Shown here: positions 47,139 to 55,900 of the stretch, one piece after another | How the letters are laid out: every line of letters starts with the position of its first letter | Position numbering within the stretch: the first letter of the stretch is position 1 | Assembly: GCF_963169125.1 (NCBI RefSeq) | Contig: NC_084793.1 | Coordinates: forward strand, 93,143,071 to 93,207,070 | DNA from: Humulus lupulus | Lineage: Eukaryota > Streptophyta > Magnoliopsida > Rosales > Cannabaceae | Direction of reading: 5' to 3' | Length of the DNA stretch: 64,000 nt | Notes under the pieces: model-generated | The model's input: the letters and a program-made list of their open reading frames with translations, nothing else | What the model was told of the DNA's origin: nothing | The model's database searches: none | Position numbers and translations under genes: made by a program

Positions 47139-49042
47139 TCATTGAGCCCTTCCAGGATGCTCTAAGGACCTGACCTCCCCGCCTTCGTGCTCGCCCGCTG
47201 TAGAAGCATCCCCCATTTCCGATGGCTCTTGCAAGATTTGGGCCTTGAATTTTTCAAGGTATGGATCCCACAATGCGGGAGCCATGAAAAAAAAGTTTCC
47301 ATCCTCGTTAAAAGCCCAGCAATGGTACAACATACCTTCCATGGAGCACAGTGAGGCCGCCTTCTCTTCTTTAACTGCAGCCTCAACCTCTAGCTGCTTT
47401 GCTTTGGCCTCAGCAACCTCAGCCTGGAGCTGAGCAATTTGGGCCTGGAGAGCAGTCAAGGCAATCTTTGCGGCTTGCTCGCTTTCCTGAGATGAGGCAA
47501 GGGCAAACTTGGCATCGTACTCGCTCTTTTGTGCAGCTGAAAAGGCAGCTTTGGCAGCTTGCTCGCCTTGTTGAGCAGCAGTCTTAGCGGCATTGAGTTC
47601 GGCCTGGAGCTCATCATTTCTAGCCCTAGCTCGGGCAATGCTACGCTACTGAGCCAAGGCAGACTACAAAATAACAAGGCAAGTTAGATGTACCCTTTGG
47701 CAAAATAAAGAGAAAAATGTCACTAAGGAATGATATCTTACTATGAGGGTCATCGCCAAGGCTGACTCCAGGACGTTCTCTAGGCTCCACTCCTCGATCA
47801 TCCTCAAGTCCCTCAAGCTGGCTCTGTAAGCGTGCCCCACCATGTGGCTCATCATCTCGTAGAGGATTCCTCGAAAAGCTTCGGGGATCTTCTCCAGATC
47901 TTGGGGATCAACTGGTATGCGGACAATAGCAGCTGGGGCAGGAGGAGCTTGGGGATCAGCTTGTATTACCCGATCCTGAGAAGACGCAAACCGAGGTAAA
48001 GGGGGAGGATGAGGAATCCTCTTCTCAGTGACAGTAGACACTAGAGCTGTCCAGCTTGTGCCTTTCCCCTTAGCAGGGGATTTTGAGGTATTTCCTACCG
48101 CATGGGGGGTTTTCTTTGTATATCGAGGCCTCTTCACAACAGGGCCCGAGCCAAATTTCCCGCCCTGGAAAGTCGTACGGAGGTCAGGAGCTCTTGGTTG
48201 TTTCATCTCGTCGCCTGAAAAGAACAAAAAGGGGATTAGTTCACAAGTAAAGTAAAAAACATACACAAAGGAAATAAATAAAGATCCTACCCTCCAGGCT
48301 GGGGGAGGAGTCTATTATCACGACCTCCGGCCTTGGGACTACTGGAGGAGAAGGAGAATCTAAGTCTAATATTTCTTGGACCCTAGGAGGTTTGGGCTCA
48401 GGTTCTACCTCGGGGCTAGACTCGTCTACATACTGCCTAAATCCAGGGGCAAAGGCGCCTTGGAGCAAAGAAGGTCATGACCTACAATTGGTCTCATACT
48501 CCTAAAAAATGGCGGACCTAAAATTTAAGGTGTTATCTACAACAATGGTGCCCTTAGGGTAACTAGTATCATGGCGCAACACTAAGTGATCCACACACTG
48601 GAGCAGGGTGACATTACAGTCTGGATTGTTAGGGTGGCGATGGACGAGCTAATTTCGGTTAAATCTAACTAACCTAAAATTGGCAACAACCCTATCTAGT
48701 TCCCTATAAGGGTATGGGTTACCTTGCTGCCCCTGACGATGCTCGTTCTAAATCAGGTTCCCGAGCAACCTTAGGAACTCGCTTCTTCCGCACAAGAGGT
48801 ACCTCGTCCTCTTCTTGCTCCTCACCTTCGATGGCTGGTGAGTCCTCTTCTTGAGAAGGCGAGAGCTCGGGGATTACCGGAAGGGTATCCTGGGTCCCTC
48901 TTAAGGCCAACATCTGGCCTTTTCCAATCAACTTACACACCAGCATCATGGCGTCCTTCACGAGCTGGAGGTAATCCTTCTTGCTAGGTGGGAGCCCATA
49001 AAATGTTTCATACTGACCCCCGAGGGTCACTGACTACCCCAT
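47139..49042 (-). pseudogene. Tat2 antisense gene, three exons with in-phase GT-AG introns
   Basis: Read on the minus strand from ATG at 49042, 107 bp downstream of a TATAAATA box. Exon 1 (49042-48291) contains GLPPSKKDYLQLVKDAMMLV, an acidic linker, then LVHRHPNNPD and YPKGTIVVDNTLNFRSAIF; it has a stop at codon 3, a 1-nt shift near 48718 and three further stops. Intron 1 is 48215-48290 (76 nt, GTAGGATC...TTCTTTTCAG, phase 1). Exon 2 (48214-47742) is open. Intron 2 is 47664-47741 (78 nt, GTAAGATATC...TTTTGTAG, phase 0). Exon 3 (47663-47139) is an Ala/Glu/Gln-rich coiled coil with one TAG (47646-47648), ending with MLYHCWAFNEDGNFFF. Splicing joins codons exactly. I see no PF04195-like domain here. 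Function unknown. Confidence 0.8.
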
Positions 49043-49148
49043 CCTCACGAATATGGCTGCACAAAAAATAAACTCAATTAGCACAGGCCCAAGGAAGATT
49101 TAGAAAGATTTCGAATAAAAGGTGGTGAACTGTGAAAATTGCATACCC

Positions 49149-49156
49149 TATTTATA
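49149..49156 (-). promoter_or_regulatory. TATA box for the Tat2 antisense gene
   Basis: TATAAATA on the minus strand (TATTTATA as written), 107 bp before the antisense ATG and about 270 bp inside the 3' LTR. No other plus-strand feature explains it. Confidence 0.7.
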
Positions 49157-49405
49157 CGTAAATGGCATAGATCAATTTTTGCCATCCGATTTGGTCAGTA
49201 AAAAATCCAAGGGCTATGTTTCAAAAGACAAAATGGCAGCAAAAGGGTGACAATATAATTATTGCAGTCCTCGAAACCCGAAGAGATGCCAATTATAGTG
49301 TTCCACGTGTCCAGTACTCGAGTAGTGGGCAGGCATGGTTTATTGCAATGGAAATCCAAAAGTCCCTACTGTGTAGGTCAGAAGGTGACGTCATGAACCA
49401 CGAGC

Positions 49406-49423
49406 AGGGACTTGGGGGGCAAA
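49406..49423 (+). other. Tat2 polypurine tract
   Basis: GGGACTTGGGGGGCAAA abuts the TG of the 3' LTR at 49424. Confidence 0.9.
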
Positions 49424-50114
49424 TGTGTACCCTAATTTCACCACGAGTCTTTCACTCAGCTTGGGTATAGCTGGCAAATAAATACATGGAAGAAATAGTC
49501 AAGGAATCCATATATTATCCACGTGGACAGCACGATTTTTACGATGGTTATACAAGCTAGGAATTCATAAGTTGCGAAGCGCAAGCTTATGATATTCATA
49601 TGGCACGGCCTCCACAGTACGAGCTCGGAGACATATCCAGTTTGTGGTAACTTGAGCATATGACGAATCCACGGATCCCCAAAGGCCCGAGTATTTTATA
49701 CGATCACTTATGGCCAGTCTGTAATATTTAATGTCCCAGATATTAGGAGACCATTTATTTCATGATCAGATCATATCCTAGTATAAATGGAAATATTTCA
49801 TACTAAATGTAATAAATATGTAAATCCATGATTGACTCACGCGGTTACCCAAACCTGTCCAAGGAATTTCTCTATAAATACTGAGAATATTGGATAGGAA
49901 GAGGGAGGATTATTCTGTAATACTGCAACTCTTCCAAAATAGAGAGAGGAAAACAATAATAATATAGACTCGTGGACTAGGTGGATTTTAACCACTGAAC
50001 CACGTAAAAAGATATGTATTCTTGAGATTTAATTTCTTATTTTGGTTTATTATCAAGCACTAATTCAACATTGTTATTTTCTTAATTCACTGTTGGGGAA
50101 AAACCGCGTCAACA
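49424..50114 (+). repeat. Tat2 3' LTR (691 bp)
   Basis: Same boundaries as the 5' copy, TGTGTACCC...GCGTCAACA, followed by TSD AAACT. TATA box TATAAATA at 49873-49880. Confidence 0.95.
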
Positions 50115-50651
50115 AAACTCCTATCCTATCATGTTACTACCTACGAGCCTGATTACCTCGAATTTTTTTTTCCTCAAGAACATTAAAAAACTCAAAGCCC
50201 GAATATCAGAAAACTTGAGAAATAAATGTTGCATGGTATATCAAAGACAAAGAAGATCAAGAAACTTACTTGAATGGAAGATTGGAGCGAAGTCACGAGC
50301 GTTGATGCTTGGGGCTGGACGGACACATCTTGGATCACCAATTTTTTCTAAGTTTTTCTTGCTTTGTTCTTCTAAGTTCTTGAGAAAAAAAAGTGTGGTA
50401 AAAGGTAAAAAATGAGAAGAGTGGGATATTTATACTGATCGTGGCACAATTAAAAATGTAATGATGGGGGTGAGTTTTCGATACGTGGGGAATCGTGTTA
50501 GCCGTCAAAACTCTTTGGGAAACTGCAACGTCCATAATTAGTTACTTTTTCAAAAAGGCACTGACAGATGTGACAGGTCAGGCAGAAGGTCGATCGATTA
50601 AGTTTATTATATGCTGGTCGCAGTAAAATAAAATTTGGGGAGGGGGGGGAA
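50115..50651 (-). promoter_or_regulatory. Tat1 antisense promoter and predicted first exon; 3' polypurine tract on + strand
   Basis: Tat1 sequence resumes after the AAACT duplication. On the minus strand TATAAATA (50427-50434) is followed by a pyrimidine-rich leader, a candidate short first exon and a strong donor TTCAA|GTAAGTTTC (donor GT at 50269-50268). The matching acceptor is at 39310, so Tat2 lies in this intron; without Tat2 the intron would be about 490 nt. On the plus strand, TTTGGGGAGGGGGGGGAA (50634-50651) is the Tat1 polypurine tract. Confidence 0.65.
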
Positions 50652-51251
50652 TGTTTACCCAAAAAAAGACTACCTGATGACGTGGCAGAATTAACCTACA
50701 CGTGGGATACACGTGACTATTTAAGTGAGTATGATTTGCTCGACCATCGACCAGAAGAGAATCCATTTAGCATATATCATATTTTATGGGCGACTAGTCT
50801 GGTCGCAACATTTCATTTATTTTCTTCAGATATGTTTTTTTGCATTGATGTAATAATTGCAATTTCATTTATTATTTAGATACGCCTGTATTAAATGTAA
50901 TTAAGGCCCATCGGCCCTTGTAAAACTCCTTGAGCCTATAAATAAGAATCAAAGGGCTCAAGAGAGGGGGCTTTTTCTTTGAACTTTCTAAACTTGAGAA
51001 TTCTAAGAGAGAATCAGAGTGTTTTTATCCGCCGTACTTGTATTCATCCTAAAACTCGTGAACCCTAGTTCATTGATCACAGTTCTTGGGATATTACATC
51101 AATAAGAACACTAAGTGGGCGTAGGTCATTACCATTTACTAGGGCCGAACCACTATAAATATTTTTGTGTCGTTTATCTTTTTGTCTTGATTTCATCTCA
51201 TTTCTATCGTTTTACTTGACTCCGTGTCGTTGACCAATTCAAGGGTTGACA
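50652..51251 (+). repeat. Tat1 3' LTR (about 600 bp)
   Basis: It starts TGTTTACCC after the polypurine tract and ends GGGTTGACA. It has TATAAATA at 50937-50944 followed by a leader with CTTTGAACTTTC. The right end is set by the TTGACA terminus and by copia-like sequence beyond; there is no 5' partner in the window for confirmation. Confidence 0.75.
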
Positions 51252-51660
51252 ATATCATATATAATGAATAAAATAGTCAGCAACATATTTAAGTAATGAA
51301 TCTTTAATGAATGGTTGCTAGTACGGTTTACTAAGCATATGGGATGCAAGTAATCTAGATTCGGATTACTAATATGGATAGACATCTTGGTAAAGGTGTT
51401 ATATATAATAATGATTATATATGACAGGACCGATATGAATTAACTATCTTTATAAACTTAGCGTTTTCCATAAAGATTTAATCCATATCATAATAGATGA
51501 TCATTTGTACATCACTCTAAATCCTGAGTAATCATGAACTCCTCTTTATGTCTATTGGATCTTTTGATTCATTTGTTAAGTTCTCTTGATATAATGAGGC
51601 TAGTGACTTTTATTTTTGAGATTCAATAACATGAACGGTTGGGAACATGTGATCGTGAAA
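51252..51660 (+). other. Probable CO1 (copia) 3' untranslated tail, resuming after Tat1
   Basis: AT-rich non-coding sequence with phrases (CATCACTCTAAATCCTGAGT, ATATAATGAGGCTAGTGACT) of the kind I associate with 3' untranslated regions of plant copia elements. It follows the Tat1 LTR directly, as expected if Tat1 inserted in copia. No 3' copia LTR is seen in the window. Confidence 0.5.
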
Positions 51661-51991
51661 ATATGTATATACGCAAGTGCACGCAATTGATTCAAGTAAT
51701 ATATGATAAGTAGAGTATCGTCCCACAAAGACTATTTTCCAAGTACCACTAATTGTTCTTTAAATTTCTATTTGGCAACTAAAATTTTGATTTTTTGAAT
51801 TTAATTTTAAAATTAAAAATAACTTTAAACAAACACAACTAATTAAAAGATTTATATCACTATTAAAAAGACCTCGGGTGTTAATTTCATCAACTTTTCA
51901 TTCTACTAATTTTATTAATCAATTCTAGATTTCTTTCTTCCTATTCTAATAACAGGTGTGAATGTGGGATAATTTCCCAAGAAGAATTTAT
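51661..51991. other. Unclassified AT-rich sequence
   Basis: About 330 bp with GTATCGTCCCACAAAGACT and a poly-A/T-rich middle, typical of plant repeats but not assignable. No coding sequence is seen. Confidence 0.4.
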
Positions 51992-52317
51992 TGTAGAGAT
52001 CCCCATCGAAGGGTCATATGCTTAGCCATTCGTAAGCTGTCTCACAAGCCGTCACGACGAAGGATGAAATAGCCTCGCTATATGAGAATCAAGGGTACGC
52101 AGATGCCATGACACCCCTGGCTTGCATAACGAAATTGAAGCCACAGGGGCGGCTATGTTCGGGGTCATGGACGTAGTCCCTAACCTAAGAGAGGTCGTCC
52201 GTTAGTTGGTCCACTAGGAGGAAGGCCTTGTATATGGAGGCGTCAAGCTATGTGGAACGATGCCTTCCTATATGCCCCCAAGTGAGGCCACTGCTATGAA
52301 AGGCCCCGCTATGCGAG

Positions 52318-52650
52318 GTCTAACCCGCCTACGGGGCCGAGACGCGGGCAAGACTCGATGCGCGAGGGGCCAAGACGCGGGCATGGCTTGCTACGCGAGG
52401 GACCGAGACGCTGGAAAGCCGAGGCACAAGGGAGACTCGATGCACGAGGGGCCGAGACACGGGCATGGCTTGCTGCGCGAGAGACCGAGACGTTGGGATG
52501 GCATGTTGCGCGAGGAGCTGAGACGCTGGGATGGCTTGCTATGCGAGGGGCCGAGACGCGCGGGGGTGCCTTGCTGCACAAGGGACCAAGGCACGGGAGT
52601 GGCTCGCTGCGAGAGGGGCCGAGACGGGCAAGGGTGGCTTGCTTTGGAGA
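52318..52650 (+). repeat. GC-rich degenerate tandem repeats (about 33-bp unit)
   Basis: About nine to ten copies of GCGAGGGGCCGAGACGCGGG-type units with a GCATGGCTTGCT end; unit lengths vary from 33 to 35 bp or so. Because 33 is divisible by three, long open frames appear on both strands (up to 152 codons). They are artefacts of the repeat. Confidence 0.8.
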
Positions 52651-52713
52651 CCTCCACAAGGTTCTCCATGAATCACGCATTGGGGTCTTTGGATGAAGGC
52701 ACCCTTGAGGGCC

Positions 52714-55118
52714 TGTAACACCCTGGATAGCCAAGACCGTTACACTGTGTGTTTATAAAGTGCCAGACTTGCTAATCAAGTCAATTGATTGAAAGCGTGT
52801 CATCGAAAATGTAAAGGAACTAGGGTTTAAAATGTTTTGGTCTCAAAAGCCACATTTTCATTAAGAATCATTATTTGTTTACACGGGATCCCAAAAATAC
52901 AAGTTTAAAGATCGTTTACAAAAGTTATAAGGTTCAGATACAATAACCAGCCATACTAAGGCAAAACAAGCAGTTAGGTAATCCCTGTCCTGATCCTCTC
53001 CTCGACCATGGTGATCGAACAGCTGGCTATGTACATTCAACCCTGCAGCCCTCCATCTCAGGATTGGTCCAATCTGCCCTTGCCTTTACCTGCACCACGT
53101 AGCACCCGTGAGCCAAGGCCCGGCAAGAAAACACAACAGCAGAGCATAAGCAATCAACAGACAAATCCATAACTCACATTGCATCACAAGTTCTCAATCA
53201 CATAATCATTCTGTATAACCAAGTATTCAACATACTAAGCATATCAATTCATATCACATATCACTGCACAAATGATAACTAGGGCTAGCGCTCACAGGCT
53301 GCTCCCTCTGTTATCCCACTGACTCTGGCCCGCTTAAGCCGAGCTCAGTGAATATTAAGCTGTCCTCGGCTACCAGTGGCCAAGCCGCGCCCTATGCGCA
53401 AATATTATGTACGGCACTCTTAGGCCGCTTTTACATGTCCCATGGAATAATACCATCATTGACATGATACAAATCTCAGGAGCACTTAGTCCCATCACAA
53501 ACATATAATCGGGTGCAGTTTTCTTACCTTTCAATTCACTAGCTTTGATCCCTCGACTCCTTGAGCACGATCCCCCTCGAGCCCTAGCGCTCACCTAAAC
53601 ACAATCATGGGAAAAAGTTATCGTCAATCCTCAAGTCCAAAACCCAGCCCCGGGGCCGATCCCGAGCCCCCGGGAAGTCCTAGTTCCACCAAACAAGGAG
53701 ATGGAATCAAACCCCAAACCCTAGGTCAAAAGCCCTTGCAAACAACCCTAAAATCCCCTTCAGAAGGCAGGGTAGCGCTACAACGCTCATGGGAGGGCGC
53801 TACAGCGCTACAAACAGAAGCAAAACCCCATCAGCAAGCTTGGCCTAGCGCTACAGCGCCCAAAGGCTAGCGCTAGTCACAGACAGGCCAACACCAAATT
53901 TCTCTTCCTACGATTTCCTCGAACCAAACTCAACCAAAACTTCCCCAAACCTTTGCCAACCTCAAAAAAAAACCTTATAAACATACTCCACTCATCCCGA
54001 GCATCCCAAAAACTCAAAACCCAACTACATGCATCTCCAATCCCAAAATTCTCCATAGCTGTCCCTAAGCTCAGAAACTCAGTAAAACCAGTCAAAACAT
54101 CAAGGTTAGAGGCTTAGAATTCATACCTTTAATGGAGCTTCGACCTCAAGACAACCTTTACACCTCCTTAGCTTGCTCTTCCTTAACCTTTGCCCTGAAT
54201 TTCCCAAAGTCCCCATCAAACCCAGCTTACACACCACAGTTCAAAAACCAAAACCAGCAACTAAAGAATTTACAGAACCTTACCTCAAGTGATGGCCTAA
54301 CCTTGCTAAACCCTTGCCAAATCTTCAAGCTCAGCTCAGAAACCTTGTAGCTTAATTGACCTAGCTCTCCTCTGAGTTTTACTCCAAAAAGAATGAAGAA
54401 CAGTGGTGATAAAAGCACAAACCGACTCAGGGAAAACTACTCTGTTTTTCCTTCCTTTCCTTTTTCTTTCTTTTCCTTCTCTCTTAGACTTCTACACTTT
54501 TCTACAATCTCCACTAACATAAAGCCTTGGTAAAACTTAACTCCTGTAAGCCAAGTGACTATTATGCCCACCCTATTAAGTCTAACCCTTTAATCCACTT
54601 AGGGCATTTTAGTCATTTTACCCAATTCCCGCTAACTCCTCGAGTGTCTCTAATATTTCCCGCTTAACTCCTGATTCCAAATTAATCATAAACAATATTC
54701 CTCAATATCAAAATAGACCCCAGTACATTTACTAAATTCCCATTTATACCCCTAAGCTCACCCCGAGCCGGGTATAAATCCCCGCCATGACTTTTCCGCT
54801 ACTTTGCTCACTAGGATCGTCTCGAGTCACAGATCACAGATATATCCACATAATAATGTGGTCTCGACAATTATCACATATATCAAGCAGTTATGCCCAT
54901 AATGGCCAAAATTACGATTATGCCCCTCTAACCTAATCAGGGCCTACATGCATACTAATACACATAGTCATGCATCTCAAATATTCAGATAGTCATATAA
55001 CATGCTTTAAATCATAATCATGCATCTTAATCATTAAAGTCACACATAATTCCCATTATGCCCTCCAGGCATACTAATTAAGGCCCTTAAGCCTTATTAG
55101 CGAATTTGGGTCGTTACA
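52714..55118 (-). repeat. Solo LTR D (Tekay-type, minus orientation), TSD GGGCC
   Basis: A 2405-bp LTR with TGTAACACCC at its left end and GGTCGTTACA at its right, flanked by GGGCC (52709-52713, 55119-55123). It is clearly related to solo LTR B (both have GTTACACTGTGT and GACTTGCTAATCAAGTC near the left end) and carries AGCGCT-type palindrome pairs at about 53770-53876. The conserved GCTGGGC-like block is on the minus strand at 53085-53131. No internal domain is present. Confidence 0.92.
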
Positions 55119-55836
55119 GGGCCAGTCTAGCTATGCAAGATCTGGGCTAGGCCCCGTGGGCACCAATCTCACCCGCCAATGGATTGGCCTGAACACATGT
55201 GCGTCCCCGATGTTACGAACTCTGGCATCCAGGAGAAACCCACTATACCGTAGAGATGAATTCCCAAGATCAACAACACTTAGTAGAATGGGAGAAATCT
55301 TGGAGAGATGATGTGTCTTGGATATATAAGAAGGAGCATTAGGTACAAGGTATGTATATGAGTACGGGGTGTACAATCCTGGGGAGGACAGAGGCATGGC
55401 CCTGACATCCACGTTTGACAAGTAGTGGCAATACGAACCCGTATGGAGAGTGGAGGCACTACCTGAGCACCCTCGACCATATGCCAGAGTCGACAGCACG
55501 ATGTCTTGCACCACTACCCTGGCATTGTCAGAGTAAACACCACAATTTCCTGAGCCACTACCCTGGCAATGTACCTACATACGTCCTTGTCCCCTGGGAC
55601 CTACTTGTATCAGGGGCCAATAGAGCCCACCTATAAATAGGCTTCGACCCCTCAGGTTAAGGGGTTGGAAAATTCTTTGTATTCACAGACCATTAAGGAA
55701 TATATGACTTTTTCTCCATTGTACTCATGCATGCTCTCTCTTTCAAGTTCTTCTCATCTTCTTCCTACATATCTTTTGCAATACAGTTTGAGTTTTCTGA
55801 CCTTATATCGTTGGCGAGTTCTCACCATCAACAGTT

Positions 55837-55853
55837 TGGTGCCGTCTGTGGGA
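55837..55853 (+). other. Tat3 primer-binding site
   Basis: TGGTGCCGTCTGTGGGA, three bases after the LTR end, is close to TGGCGCCGTCTGTGGGA, the common primer-binding site of Tat and Athila elements. Confidence 0.88.
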
Positions 55854-55900
55854 AAACGAATATCAAGCCAACGTTCTTTCATCACTTCCAGGAAGGGAGA

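Larger units (their letters stand above)
39651..50114 (+). mobile_element. Tat2: complete Ty3/gypsy Tat-lineage element, TSD AAACT
   Basis: A 10,464-bp element flanked by AAACT (39646-39650, 50115-50119), with LTRs of exactly equal length (691 bp), gag-pol on the plus strand, a convergent antisense gene at 47139-49042 and a polypurine tract before the 3' LTR. It lies inside Tat1, in what appears to be intron 1 of the Tat1 antisense gene. Gag, protease, RT and integrase are all damaged, so the element was either dead on arrival or has decayed. The LTRs differ at about 20 of the first 258 positions by eye, mostly transitions. Confidence 0.95.
30553..51251 (+). mobile_element. Tat1: Ty3/gypsy Tat-lineage element (5' LTR lost), hosting Tat2
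   Basis: Tat lineage is indicated by the CHHC gag motif, YVDD reverse transcriptase, a second archaeal-type RNase H after the normal one, and a convergent antisense gene before the 3' LTR. The left boundary abuts copia RNase H with no LTR. The right boundary is a polypurine tract and a 600-bp LTR (50652-51251), after which copia-like tail sequence resumes. Tat2 (39651-50114) is inserted at AAACT. Without Tat2 it spans about 10.2 kb. Confidence 0.85.
51992..55833 (+). repeat. Tat3 5' LTR (left end tentative), with nested solo LTR D
   Basis: The secure part is 55124-55833: TATAAATA at 55632-55639, then a leader and terminal CACCATCAACA before the primer-binding site. The part left of solo LTR D (51992-52713) is assigned because the GGGCC duplication shows the two sides were continuous. 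It contains GC-rich 33-bp repeats. Net LTR length would be about 1.4 kb. Confidence 0.65.

Noticed and set aside
51252..51991. Possible host intergenic DNA or host gene
   Set aside because: No coding signal; better explained as copia tail and other repeat sequence, though this is uncertain.
52260..52734. Long overlapping frames on both strands (up to 152 codons)
   Set aside because: Produced by GC-rich 33-bp repeats, which lack stops in several frames.
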